From NCBI RefSeq assembly GCF_964340395.1, contig NC_135569.1, positions 17,515,257-17,579,256 of the forward strand: DNA of 64,000 bases. The letters run 5' to 3'. This document shows, piece by piece, positions 36,101 through 43,357 of the stretch. Source of the stretch: Glandiceps talaboti (Eukaryota > Hemichordata > Enteropneusta > Spengelidae). Both the position numbers and the translations under genes were made by a program. The notes beneath the pieces are model-generated. The model was not told the DNA's origin. It searched no databases and saw nothing but the letters and a program-made list of their open reading frames with translations. The stretch's first letter is position 1, and each line of letters opens with the position of its first letter.

Positions 36101-39100
36101 TTTTGTACTTCACATCAAACATTGCAGACTGAATGATCCTGGTACCTTTGCAACAAGTTATTACATCTCAAGTGACTGATACATCTTAATTACAATGAAC
36201 ACGCCTTGCAGGCCCATTTTTCATGACTTGGAAGAAATGTATGTGTGACTTCCAGTTTGGGGGACTTTAGATAACGGTCTTGTAGTAGAATCCCCAGCAG
36301 TGAGAGTATGGGTAACTGAGACTACTTATGCTCTACCTAGGCATGATGAGGAGAGGTGGCTGTCAAAATATTACAGAACTACATGTTGGTGTTTCATAGT
36401 AGGACCAAATTATAATTATGTCACACTTCACTGACAGACCAGGATGTGTCCATCTATCTGAAGAACAATTTTTTCACTAAAACTGTTTTACGATATTGCA
36501 TTTTCAAATTTTTATTGCAGAGTATGTTTTGATGAATTTTTTTTTCACTTGGTAATTACAAATGTAAGTTGAAGAGTAGATAAGTGGAAATATTTACAAT
36601 TGCTATTTAACAAAAACAACATACCGGTATACCTCTGTTGAGTTGTACTGAGGCTATAGTCTACTACATTATGGTAATACAAATTTATGCACATAAAAGT
36701 GGGAAATTGGAGAACCCGTAGAATTTGATTAGCTTATTTCATCAAACTGATATTGACCTTTGACCCCATTATCTAATTGCTATCAATCTGTTGTCTCACA
36801 GGTAGCATCCACAACTTGATTGTCCAAACTTTGTATGTGATATTGCCTTTAAGTCTGTCAACTTTTTATGTGATATTGCCTTTAAGTCTGTCAACTTTGT
36901 ATGTGATATTGCCTTTAAGTCTGTCAACTTTGTATGTGATATTGCCTCTAAGTCTGTCAACTTTTTATGTGATATTGCCTCTAAGTCTGTCAACTTTTTA
37001 TGTGATATTGCCTTTAAGTCTGTCAACTTTTTATGTGATATTGCCTTTAAGTCTGTCAACTTTTTATGTGATATTGCCTTTAAGTCTGTCAACTTTTTAT
37101 GTGATATTGCCTTTAAGTCTGTCAACTTTTTATGTGATATTGCCTTTAAGTCTGTCAACTTTTTATGTGATATTGCCTTTAAGTCTGTCAACTTTTTATG
37201 TGATATTGCCTTTAAGTCTGTCAACTTTTTATGTGATATTGCCTTTAAGTCTGTCAACTTTTTATGTGATATTGCCTTTAAGTCTGTCAACTTTTTATGT
37301 GATATTGCCTTTAAGTCTGTCAACTTTGTATGTGATATTGCCTTTAAGTCTGTCAACTTTTTATGTGATATTGCCTTTAAGTCTGTCAACTTTTTATGTG
37401 ATATTGCCTTTAAGTCTGTCAACTTTTTATGTGATATTGCCTTTAAGTCTGTCAACTTTTTATGTGATATTGCCTTTAAGTCTGTCAACTTTTTATGTGA
37501 TATTGCCTCTAAGTCAGTCAACTTTTTATGTGATATTGCCTTTAAGTCTGTCAACTTTTTATGTGATATTGCCTCTAAGTCAGTCAACTTTTTATGTGAT
37601 ATTGCCTTTAAGTCTGTCAACTTTTTATGTGATATTGCCTCTAAGTCTGTCAACTTTGTATGTGATATTGCCTCTAAGTCTGTCAACTTTGTATGTGATA
37701 TTGCCTCTAAGTCTGTCAACTTTTTATGTGATATTGCCTTTAAGTCTGTCAACTTTTTATGTGATATTGCCTTTAAGTCTGTCAACTTTGTATGTGATAT
37801 TGCCTTTAAATCTGTCAACTTTTTATGTGATATTGCCTTTAAGTCTGTCAACTTTTTATGTGATATTGCCTTTAAGTCTGTCAACTTTGTATGTGATATT
37901 GCCTTTAAGTCTGTCAACTTTTTATGTGATATTGCCTTTTGTCAACTTTTTATGTGATATTGCCTTTAAGTCTGTCAACTTTTTATGTGATATTGCCTTT
38001 AAGTCTGTCAACTTTGTATGTGATATTGCCTCTAAGTCTGTCAACTTTGTATGTGATATTGCCTTTAAGTCTGTCAACTTTGTATGTGATATTGCCTCTA
38101 AGTCTGTCAACTTTTTATGTGATATTGCCTTTAAGTCTGTCAACTTTTTATGTGATATTGCCTTTAAGTCTGTCAACTTTTTATGTGATATTGCCTCTAA
38201 GTCTGTCAACTTTGTATGTGATATTGCCTCTAAGTCTGTCAACTTTGTATGTGATATTGCCTCTAAGTCTGTCAACTTTGTATGTGATATTGCCTCTAAG
38301 TCTGTCAACTTTGTATGTGATATTGCCTCTAAGTCTGTCAACTTTGTATGTGATATTGCCTCTAAGTCTGTCAACTTTTTATGTGATATTGCCTTTAAGT
38401 CTGTCAACTTTTTATGTGATATTGCCTTTAAGTCTGTCAACTTTGTATGTGATATTGCCTTTAAGTCTGTCAACTTTGTATGTGATATTGCCTTTAAGTC
38501 TGTCAACTTTTTATGTGATATTGCCTTTAAGTCTGTCAACTTTTTATGTGATATTGCCTTTAAGTCTGTCAACTTTTTATGTGATATTGCCTTTAAGTCT
38601 GTCAACTTTTTATGTGATATTGCCTTTAAGTCTGTCAACTTTTTATGTGATATTGCCTCTAAGTCTGTCAACTTTTTATGTGATATTGCCTTTAAGTCTG
38701 TCAACTTTGTATGTGATATTGCCTTTAAGTCTGTCAACTTTTTATGTGATATTGCCTCTAAGTCTGTCAACTTTTTATGTGATATTGCCTTTAAGTCTGT
38801 CAACTTTTTATGTGATATTGCCTCTAAGTCTGTCAACTTTTTATGTGATATTGCCTCTAAGTCTGTCAACTTTTTATGTGATATTGCCTTTAAGTCTGTC
38901 AACTTTTTATGTGATATTGCCTTTAAGTCTGTCAACTTTTTATGTGATATTGCCTCTAAGTCTGTCAACTTTTTATGTGATATTGCCTTTAAGTCTGTCA
39001 ACTTTTTATGTGATATTGCCTTTAAGTCTGTCAACTTTTTATGTGATATTGCCTTTAAGTCTGTCAACTTTTTATGTGATATTGCCTCTAAGTCTGTCAA

Positions 39101-41696
39101 CTTTTTATGTGATATTGCCTTTAAGTCTGTCAACTTTTTATGTGATATTGCCTTTAAGTCTGTCAACTTTTTATGTGATATTGCCTTTAAGTCTGTCAAC
39201 TTTGTATGTGATATTGCCTTTAAGTCTGTCAACTTTTTATGTGATATTGCCTCTACATAATGTAAGTCTGTCAACTTTTTATGTGATATTGCCTCTACAT
39301 AATGTAAGTCTGTCAACTTTTTATGTGATATTGCCTCTACATAATGTAAGTCTGTCAACTTTTTATGTGATATTGCCTCTACATAATGTAAGTCTGTCAA
39401 CTTTTTATGTGATATTGCCTCTACATAATGTAAGTCTGTCAACTTTTTATGTGATATTGCCTCTACATAATGTAAGTCTGTCAACTTTTTATGTGATATT
39501 GCCTCTACATAATGTAAGTCTGTCAACTTTTTATGTGATATTGCCTCTACATAATGTAAGTCTGTCAACTTTTTATGTGATATTGCCTCTACATAATGTA
39601 AGTCTGTCAACTTTTTATGTGATATTGCCTCTACATAATGTAAGTCTGTCAACTTTTTATGTGATATTGCCTCTAAGTCTGTCAACTTTTTATGTGATAT
39701 TGCCTCTACATAATGTAAGTCTGTCAACTTTGTATGTGATATTGCCTCTACATAATGTAAGTCTGTCAACTTTTTATGTGATATTGCCTTTAAGTCTGTC
39801 AACTTTTTATGTGATATTGCCTCTACATAATGTAAGTCTGTCAACTTTTTATGTGATATTGCCTTTAAGTCTGTCAACTTTTTATGTGATATTGCCTCTA
39901 CATAATGTAAGTCTGTCAACTTTTTATGTGATATTGCCTCTACATAATGTAAGTCTGTCAACTTTTTATGTGATATTGCCTCTACATAATGTAAGTCTGT
40001 CAACTTTTTATGTGATATTGCCTCTACATAATGTAAGTCTGTCAACTTTTTATGTGATATTGCCTCTACATAATGTAAGTCTGTCAACTTTTTATGTGAT
40101 ATTGCCTCTACATAATTTAAGTCTGTCAACTTTTTATGTGATATTGCCTCTACATAATGTAAGTCTGTCAACTTTTTATGTGATATTGCCTCTACATAAT
40201 GTAAGTCTGTCAACTTTTTATGTGATATTGCCTCTACATAATGTAAGTCTGTCAACTTTTTATGTGATATTGCCTCTACATAATGTAAGTCTGTCAACTT
40301 TTTATGTGATATTGCCTCTACATAATGTAAGTCTGTCAACTTTTTATGTGATATTGCCTCTACATAATGTAAGTCTGTCAACTTTGTATGTGATATTGCC
40401 TTTAAGTCTGTCAACTTTTTATGTGATATTGCCTCTAAGTCTGTCAACTTTTTATGTGATATTGCCTCTACATAATGTAAGTCTGTCAACTTTTTATGTG
40501 ATATTGCCTCTACATAATGTAAGTCTGTCAACTTTTTATGTGATATTGCCTCTACATAATGTAAGTCTGTCAACTTTTTATGTGATATTGCCTCTACATA
40601 ATGTAAGTCTGTCAACTTTTTATGTGATATTGCCTCTACATAATGTAAGTCTGTCAACTTTTTATGTGATATTGCCTCTACATAATGTAAGTCTGTCAAC
40701 TTTTTATGTGATATTGCCTCTACATAATGTAAGTCTGTCAACTTTTTATGTGATATTGCCTCTACATAATGTAAGTCTGTCAACTTTTTATGTGATATTG
40801 CCTCTAAGTCTGTCAACTTTTTATGTGATATTGCCTCTACATAATGTAAGTCTGTCAACTTTTTATGTGATATTGCCTCTACATAATGTAAGTCTGTCAA
40901 CTTTTTATGTGATATTGCCTCTACATAATGTAAGTCTGTCAACTTTTTATGTGATATTGCCTCTAAGTCTGTCAACTTTTTATGTGATATTGCCTCTACA
41001 TAATGTAAGTCTGTCAACTTTTTATGTGATATTGCCTCTACATAATGTAAGTCTGTATGGTTTAAGAGTTACTGCAATTATTTTCAATTAAATGTCACTT
41101 TTTGATGCAAGAAATACTTCTTTTGATTCCTGACGACACTTTGACATGTATGTCTTTTACATGTAAACTAAATACAAAATAACAAGGTACTGTATCATGA
41201 GAACAGTGTGACCTTGAACAATTATTTCAATGTTTAAACATAAAAAAACCTTAAAATAACCGGGTTATTTTAAGTACCCCTCCCCTAAAAAAATGAAAAA
41301 AGATAGTGTTAAAATTGGGACTGTACCTTCTATAACATGTGTACAAAATGTATATAAATGAGTATTTTTGACCTGATTCAAAAGATAACACTGTTTACTA
41401 ACTTGCAACATCCCAATATTATACAGAAGAAAATGAAAGAAGAGAAATAAATATAACATTTAAACTTACCTATTGTCTTCTAAAACCTGACATATAGTCT
41501 GAGTAGATGCAACTTGTGTGTCATCTAGGTAGTATTTTTTAACAAATTCCTGAGCTTTATCAAGGTCCTCTTCTACCACCCATTTAAGACATGTCCTGTA
41601 ATTAGCTATTATATTCTGTGTATGAATTGTCCCAGCTCTTCCAAGTCCAAACAATGCAAAGCCTAATTTCTTTTGGTAATTCTTAGTCTCTGTCAT
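13734..41696 (-). CDS. Gfo/Idh/MocA-family oxidoreductase, inositol 2-dehydrogenase-like (7 coding exons)
   Basis: Coding exons, joined on the minus strand: 41470-41696, 32169-32239, 29140-29248, 20523-20650, 17110-17333, 14068-14233 and 13734-13864. They sum to 1056 nt and give 351 residues plus stop. Every junction is GT-AG and preserves frame. Residues 17-22 (GLGRAG) are the Rossmann dinucleotide motif, 83-89 are CTPTHTH, and 106-108 are EKP. Asp184 and His188 in GGIFHDCGIHDID match the D-x3-H pair that, with the EKP lysine (Lys107), forms the catalytic set of inositol dehydrogenases (IolG Lys97, Asp172, His176). The family oxidises a ring hydroxyl with NAD(P). myo-Inositol is the likely but unproven substrate, and other cyclic polyols are possible. 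No signal peptide is visible, so it is probably cytosolic. Introns reach 9.2 kb and are packed with repeats. Confidence 0.9.
14068..14233 (-). CDS. Oxidoreductase exon 6
   Basis: 166 nt beginning VFGSEGMLVSSNASPKGVTF, through FAQRYDQSYQQELDHFIDVT. The RLE-VFGSEG junction with exon 5 is typical of the family, as is the Y-x-x-E-L-x-x-F-I helix near the C-terminal end. The acceptor is CATACTAG and the donor GTAACT. Confidence 0.88.
14240..15429. other. Intron 5 and flanks, no feature recognised
   Basis: AT-rich intronic DNA of the oxidoreductase gene (between exons 6 and 5). Small open frames show no motifs. Confidence 0.5.
15430..15617. repeat. 46-bp minisatellite, 4 copies
   Basis: The unit contains AACTTGAAGTATGAAATAAA and ends ACTGATCTACTGT. 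Copies are nearly identical. It is intronic. Confidence 0.9.
15618..16370. repeat. Intronic DNA with one repeat-family copy
   Basis: 16140-16370 matches 8700-8920 closely (both run from a 'CCACCAATGG' motif to GTCATGTTGTTAGATATATT), so it is an interspersed repeat copy. T-runs lie at about 15980-16030. No gene. Confidence 0.5.
16371..16855. repeat. 64-bp minisatellite, about 8 copies
   Basis: The unit runs from GAACACTTGGTGTGTTTAGT to GTAGGTAAGGCAATA. Some copies lack a short GTACT piece in the middle (units of about 56-64 bp). It lies in the oxidoreductase intron between exons 6 and 5. Confidence 0.92.
17110..17333 (-). CDS. Oxidoreductase exon 5 (Asp/His catalytic pair)
   Basis: 224 nt encoding GGIFHDCGIHDIDAICWIVG, then a stretch ending GYDQRLE. 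The D-x3-H pair and the following HDID are diagnostic. The acceptor is TTTTATTACAG and the donor GTAAGA. It ends in phase 0. Confidence 0.9.
17334..18080. other. Intron 4 DNA, no gene
   Basis: Contains a (TCA)n microsatellite at about 17450-17480. The open frames crossing it are low-complexity translations. The rest is unremarkable. Confidence 0.5.
18579..18801. mobile_element. 223-bp foldback MITE with 9-bp target duplication (copy 1)
   Basis: A near-perfect palindrome. The left arm begins CAATCTGATTAAAATCCGAT and the right arm is its complement; each arm is about 100 bp. The flanks are GTATAAAAC (18570-18578) and GTATAAGAC (18802-18810), a 9-bp duplication with one change. A 9-bp target duplication is characteristic of Mutator-like elements. 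Open frames on both strands here are mirror images of the same palindrome. Confidence 0.82.
19216..19457. mobile_element. 242-bp foldback MITE with 9-bp target duplication (copy 2)
   Basis: Same family as 18579-18801, with the same CAATCTGATT... terminus and arms. The flanks are an exact GAAGCTGTT on both sides (19207-19215 and 19458-19466). The loop region differs from copy 1 (CAGCCTGATCGTAGAGGAGG). Confidence 0.88.
19660..19840 (-). pseudogene. SAP-like N-terminal fragment of a transposon protein, frameshifted
   Basis: The minus strand reads MASNSMAMYEAVNKMGVKEP, then RAFIKEWKITTSK, then loses frame. It aligns with the intact-looking frame at 21851-22042; a deletion of about 14 bp after TTSK explains the frame loss. 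The VKEL-x-AFL-x-x-x-x-I pattern is that of a SAP DNA-binding motif. Confidence 0.5.
19920..20133. other. Intron 4 DNA, no feature
   Basis: Nothing recognised. Confidence 0.4.
20134..20544 (-). repeat. 53-bp tandem array derived from an exon end and splice donor
   Basis: Seven intronic units plus the exon 4 end itself. Read on the gene strand, each unit carries GAATATCTGAAAATATCAG followed by GTTAG, the last bases of exon 4 plus its donor. One unit (at about 20206) has the donor G changed (CACGTT). The remaining units keep an intact CAG|GTTAG. Confidence 0.93.
20523..20650 (-). CDS. Oxidoreductase exon 4
   Basis: 128 nt encoding RRFDPAVRNVRKRARAGDIG and onward to PSLEYLKISG. The N-R-R-F-D-P and G-x-I-G-x-I/Q motifs are standard for the family. 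The donor (CAG|GTTAG) sits in the last unit of a 53-bp tandem array whose other seven units copy the end of this exon and its donor. Reading through the donor would meet TCA GGT TAG, an immediate stop. Confidence 0.86.
20651..21383. repeat. Intron 3 start, with a 31-bp minisatellite at 20993-21181
   Basis: The minisatellite unit is ACCACACTGAGATGACAACA followed by GTATAAATTAG, six copies. Flanking DNA shows no gene. Confidence 0.85.
21384..21627 (-). pseudogene. Reverse transcriptase pseudogene, C-terminal half (split by a piggyBac-type insertion)
   Basis: The minus strand reads WGAVVSSTFTVLNDFRQEG, then ILSPHFFNVYIDELSHRL, then NHISYADKLIVFSPSSKG. These are RT blocks ending in the catalytic motif, which here is YADK where YADD is expected, so the copy is inactive. 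The N-terminal half lies at 28746-29070, 7.1 kb away. The two halves join at QVGV|KWGAVV across a TTAA. Confidence 0.82.
21741..22138 (+). mobile_element. Fragment of the SAP-domain TIR element
   Basis: It begins AATATGGTGTATTCCAGTTA, the same terminus as the element at 18081-19919, inserted at a point where P2 reads on uninterrupted. Internal sequence up to about 22020 matches the inverse of 19640-19919. The far end was not found, so it is truncated or interrupted. Confidence 0.55.
21851..22042 (+). pseudogene. SAP-domain N-terminal ORF of a transposon-related protein
   Basis: 63 residues with CVKELCAFLKQRKITSSKMR followed by KANLLELAKNAV. The spacing L-x-AFL-x(3)-K-I and K-A-x-L-x-x-LA fits a SAP (DNA-binding helix-extended-helix) motif. 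It ends early, so it is probably only a first exon or a broken copy. It could have been an accessory or transposase N-terminus of the element whose TIR lies 110 bp upstream. Confidence 0.5.
22139..23552 (-). mobile_element. S element copy S1 (152-bp internal monomers, hairpin ends)
   Basis: The left end (end B) has GTCATTGAGAATGAC, ATAGTCCCCGC and a block through TGTGTCTGCTTGTTGGACAT. It is followed by seven tandem monomers of about 152 bp, spaced 149-154 bp, each with an ATGGCTGCCAGGCGGCCAT hairpin. The right end (end A) has (GGAC)n and a hairpin ending GCGGGGACTA at 23552. Monomers 2 and 5 share private variants (CTGCTAGG, ATGACAACAAATGG), indicating a block duplication of about 455 bp. The open frames here (about 70-105 residues) are translations of the monomer. 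Confidence 0.85.
23553..25629. repeat. Non-coding repeats, including a tandemly diverged family ending in (CAGA)n
   Basis: 23571-23695 is a small piece with inverted ends (GGTGGTCCATTTGAT and AAAGATGGACCACTGC). 24340-25620 is a family with about three diverged units of about 340 bp (GAAACTATTTTTTCC, ATAGCCTAATTACCGAAA, CAAGCCGTTATGGAGAAAA motifs). It ends in (CAGA)n/(CA)n at 25549-25600. The same family is at 32480-33230 and, inverted, at 45050-46290. No gene. Confidence 0.6.
26283..26358. repeat. (CAA)n/(CAG)n microsatellite inside H1
   Basis: About 20 CAA repeats followed by CAG repeats. Confidence 0.95.
27107..27610 (+). CDS. SAP-like domain protein, last exon, carried by H1
   Basis: 167 open codons without a good ATG at the start (GTG), so this is probably the last coding exon, entered at an AG near 27105. 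It has a basic coiled-coil-like region (RERKRMKEREQHAEKKFDEY), then DWDALFRNGDISKLKVKELD followed by KYLSNYEIP and KIDKVVAVRCHYYQ, then an acidic low-complexity stretch and a C-terminal YTRSGR. The KLKVxELDKYL...DKV segment resembles a SAP motif. Similar 'DW..L...G.ISKL.V.ELDKYL' modules occur, as I recall, in transposon-associated metazoan proteins. Its function is unknown. Confidence 0.55.
   Translation: MNLYSKGLVSSKNVEKLDKLSKKLCVKKEILKGAILHLEQQRTLASMRERKRMKEREQHAEKKFDEYDWDALFRNGDISKLKVKELDKYLSNYEIPAVAGMHKIDKVVAVRCHYYQSKESESDLSSDDSDSENDDTASSNSDEVEGEIGSDDDDDDNAMFIYTRSGR
28746..29070 (-). pseudogene. Reverse transcriptase pseudogene, N-terminal half (split by P1)
   Basis: The minus strand reads DNQFGF, an in-frame stop, then AKHSTDQCIYLLKEVIQFY, then PMFLCFMDVSKAFDWVNHLS, then FWCRSQQVGV up to the P1 border. 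FMDVSKAFD holds the first RT catalytic Asp. It continues at 21627. A 45-bp tandem duplication lies at about 28975-29048. The blocks look CR1/L2-like, but the clade assignment is tentative. Confidence 0.82.
29140..29248 (-). CDS. Oxidoreductase exon 3 (EKP motif)
   Basis: 109 nt, too short for a simple ORF search. It encodes GKSVFCEKPIATTIESTQ and ends CAFN plus two bases of an Arg codon. FCEKP carries the catalytic lysine of the family. The acceptor is GGAATCCACAG and the donor GTGAGT. A 43-bp minisatellite (29312-29615) starts 64 bp on the intron side of the acceptor. Confidence 0.88.
29312..29615. repeat. 43-bp minisatellite, 7 copies, next to exon 3 acceptor
   Basis: The unit contains ATCAACCACACCATCACTAT and ends CAGTGTGTCTTCTAT, and it makes long open frames on the plus strand. 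It lies in oxidoreductase intron 2, 64 bp from the exon 3 acceptor. Confidence 0.93.
29622..29769. mobile_element. Isolated S-element end B
   Basis: AAGTCATTCAGAATGACATA through TGTGTCTGCTTGT matches end B of S1. It abuts the end A of the next, oppositely oriented copy. Confidence 0.75.
29770..30694 (+). mobile_element. S element copy S2, both ends present
   Basis: End A starts TAGTTCCCGCCGGACGAAGT, with the (TCCG)n tract shortened to GTCCGTGTCTCCGTCCG. About four to five 152-bp monomers follow, and end B finishes with GGACTATGTCATTCTCAATG at about 30690. Confidence 0.85.
30790..31589 (-). mobile_element. S element copy S3
   Basis: End B (CATTGAGAATGACATAGTCC) at the left, about three monomers, and end A with (GGAC)n and CGTCCGCGGGGACTAA at the right. 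It forms an inverted pair with S2 across about 95 bp. Confidence 0.82.
31590..32021 (-). mobile_element. S element copy S4, truncated
   Basis: It starts inside a monomer region just after S3's end and finishes in the (GGAC)n part of end A, cut at CCCGGACTTCGTC. Monomers carry the AATACCAACTTTGAATGAGA motif. Confidence 0.75.
32169..32239 (-). CDS. Oxidoreductase exon 2
   Basis: 71 nt, with acceptor TAAATTACAG and donor GTACAA. It encodes SVDAVIVCTPTHTHEQIVRA and onward to KAG. The SVDAVIVCTP strand and the H-x-E-Q helix are the usual fourth beta strand of the NAD-binding domain of this family. The phases (2 in, 1 out) match exons 1 and 3. Confidence 0.88.
32240..33230. repeat. Intron 1: family of about 120-bp diverged units ending in (CAGA)n(CA)n
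   Basis: It starts near CACCAGATTTAAACTGAATG and consists of repeated blocks with ATTGAAATTGAAGTATGCA and ATAGCCTAATTAC. The end is a (CAGA)n then (CA)n microsatellite at about 33095-33187. Same family as 24340-25620. Confidence 0.6.
33231..34200. repeat. Intron 1 DNA with a copy of the AAGCGACCTATCGG family
   Basis: 33790-34165 matches 3380-3800 with small deletions. The remainder shows no gene. The minus-strand open frame at 33498-33752 has no recognisable domain. Confidence 0.5.
34201..35303. other. Intron 1 DNA, no gene recognised
   Basis: A 124-codon open frame at 34819-35193 (plus strand) shows no family motif and lies antisense within the intron, so I do not call it a gene. Slightly higher GC than its surroundings. 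Confidence 0.4.
35304..35655. repeat. Second copy of the 4.6-kb interspersed repeat
   Basis: It matches 4612-4975 over about 350 bp (GAATTTGGATTTGAAGTTTA, CATTTGGGCGC, ACACACCAGATATCAAAGCA). Confidence 0.75.
35656..35983. other. Intron 1 DNA, no feature
   Basis: Nothing recognised. Confidence 0.4.
35984..36332. mobile_element. About 350-bp MITE with about 45-bp imperfect inverted ends
   Basis: The left end TAGACTCGGTTACCCAGACT and the inverse of the right end (TAGTCTCAGTTACCCATACT) match. The inverted homology continues through CTCTCACCACTGGG and CTACTTCAAGACC. A related sequence (AACCCAGACTCTCACCGCTG) is at 52620. No target duplication was resolved. Confidence 0.65.
36333..36820. other. 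Intron 1 DNA, no feature
   Basis: AT-rich, nothing recognised. Confidence 0.4.
36821..39247. repeat. 33-bp minisatellite zone, about 73 copies
   Basis: The unit is TTTAAGTCTGTCAACTTTTT followed by ATGTGATATTGCC. Two main variable sites are CCTTTAAG/CCTCTAAG and CTTTTTATG/CTTTGTATG. Because 33 is a multiple of three and the unit lacks stops in several frames, long open frames appear on both strands. One 5-bp deletion at about 37930 shifts the register. This is intron 1 of the oxidoreductase and is not coding. Confidence 0.97.
39248..41056. repeat. 42-bp derivative zone of the same minisatellite
   Basis: The 33-bp unit is enlarged by 9 bp (ACATAATGT inserted after CCTCT). About 37 copies are interleaved with about eight 33-bp units. 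The 42-bp form is confined to this side of the array. 42 is also a multiple of three, so the open frames continue. Confidence 0.97.
41057..41469. other. Intron 1 start, no feature
   Basis: Nothing recognised beyond a TTTTAAGTACCCCTCCCC motif near 41268, similar to the subterminal repeats of H1. Confidence 0.4.
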
Positions 41697-41704
41697 GATG
41701 TGAT
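41470..41704 (-). CDS. Oxidoreductase coding exon 1
   Basis: The ATG is at 41694-41696. The protein begins MTETKNYQKK and runs into the FALFGLGRAGTIHTQN Rossmann motif, ending at EDN plus two bases. The donor (GTAAGT on the minus strand) begins at 41469. Eight bases upstream of the ATG is a good acceptor (TTTCCAATTTTAG), so a 5' untranslated exon probably lies further upstream. The in-frame extension beyond the acceptor is intron-like (pyrimidine-rich), which is why I chose this Met. Confidence 0.88.
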
Positions 41705-42401
41705 CTAAAATTGGAAAGAAATGGCAGAGTGAGGAGGAAATAAAGAAAGACAATTCTTGCAGGGTTTACTAAATGTCTGACCTGTGACCTCATGAAAATC
41801 TAGTCTGAAAGATCCAGTCATTAGTCCACTATGTACAGACCCAGTCTATGACTTACAAGTTACATGTATGTAATTGAAATACTGGATCTAATGGAAATCA
41901 ATGCTGGAGCAGAAAGATAATTAATAGTACCTAACTACTAGGAATGTTTTGTTGGCTCTCTCAGTAATTTAATTGTTTTCCTGTCAAAGGTCAATATGCT
42001 ACAATGTACATTGTACGGAAATTATAAGCCAGTGACCTTTGCCCTTTAGGGAGCTTCCACTATACATTGTATTGTATGCAAATGTTGACATGATCAGAAC
42101 CTCCCACTTGCATGTATGATTGTATACATGTACATTTGTACATATCATTATTTCATAAACATAGTGTTCAAAGATTTTATTCATCAGCATACTTTTGCAT
42201 ATACTTGATTGATAAGAAATGTTGGTATAATTACAGTAAGGTTCTATTACGTCATCACACTCCAGGAATCACGAGACTGCACTGCGCATGTGTAGCTTCA
42301 GTGCGCTGCAAGATTTTGAAGACGCAACACGTGCGTGTTCTTCTCTTAACAATAGTGTATTGTTTTCTGTGTAGCTAAATTTACTGTTGACGTGGTCGAT
42401 A
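41705..42401. other. Upstream of the oxidoreductase; promoter or 5' exon expected but not resolved
   Basis: The acceptor just before exon 1 implies an upstream 5' UTR exon, which I cannot place. No TATA or CpG-rich core stood out. 42265-42400 is the 5' flank of the gag-like ORF. Confidence 0.35.
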
Positions 42402-42890
42402 GGCATGGCGACTAAGCCAAGAGACAATGTTTCTATAGACTTGAGTGGTGCAATCACTCCCGAGAAAGGCAAGAAACGTAAACATGACAGTAGTAAGGTG
42501 AGTGTTGTTGACGCTCCACAGGCGTCCATGAGTACTGGTGGACTCACATGTAGTAAAGGTCAAGGCAGCGACATGGCGGCCATTTTGAACTTGTTGACAG
42601 CGATAAAAGACAGTCAAGGTAAGCTAACTGCTCGAATGGATAGACTAGAAACTGACTGTTACTATGAAGGTGGCGACATGGAAGGTAATAATAGTAATGG
42701 AAAGGGCATTGACGAGCCTGTTGTCAAACGTCACGTTTCGGACACGTCCGAAGCTACTGTTTCAGCCACCGACGACACTGTGAGTGACTTCAATACAAAC
42801 GTCAAGTATCTTCAAAGATATCGCTAGCAAGTTTCTTGTGAAGGAACAGTGTGACGAGCCAACAGATGATGATCCGATGTTATTTAACCA
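42402..42890 (+). pseudogene. Gag-like N-terminal fragment of a retroelement
   Basis: ATG at 42402. About 140 hydrophilic residues with a basic stretch (EKGKKRKHDSSK), then AAILNLLTAIKDSQGKLTAR and RMDRLE. After a frame break near 42800 it continues as SSIFKDIASKFLVKEQCDEP, and it is cut by the S5 copy. A helical 'DSQ..L..RMD.LE' segment plus a following 'DIA..F' block resembles gag proteins of DIRS-like elements in invertebrates. No RT or recombinase is present. The identification is tentative. Confidence 0.35.
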
Positions 42891-43357
42891 ATCAAGTCAT
42901 AGAGAATGACATAGTCCCCGCAATGATTGGGTTTTAAGGAACTGGCAGTTTATGTTGTCATTTTCAAACCTGGTTAATGTTATTTGGCCTCATACATTGT
43001 ATGGTTGTTTTTAGGGTGAGGATTGGTATGGATTAAACCATTCAACAATAAAGGATGGGTCGGGTATGGGGGGGGGGACCTGTTCGATCATGTCTGAGTT
43101 ATGGCTTTGGACATGGAAAATTCGCAAACAAAATGGCTGCTAGGTGGCCATATTGGATCGTATCACAACAACAATGAATATGCACATGTATGTCATAGAA
43201 CACTGTCCTAATACCAACTTTGAATGAGATCTGTTCAAGCATGTCTGAGTTATGGCTTTGGACATGGAAAATTCGCAAACAAAATGGCTGCCAGGCAGCC
43301 ATATTGGATCGTATCAAGACAACAATGAATGTGCACATGTATGTCATAGAACACTGT
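42891..43357 (-). mobile_element. S element copy S5, truncated
   Basis: End B (AAGTCATAGAGAATGACATA), a GGGTCGGGTATGGGG spacer and two monomers. It breaks off inside a monomer at GAACACTGT, and end A is missing. Confidence 0.8.

Noticed and set aside
36777-41091. Open frames of 827, 1050, 1031 and 373 codons on both strands
   Set aside because: All are translations of the 33/42-bp minisatellite; simultaneous openness on both strands and in shifted frames shows it is a period-of-three effect, inside an intron.
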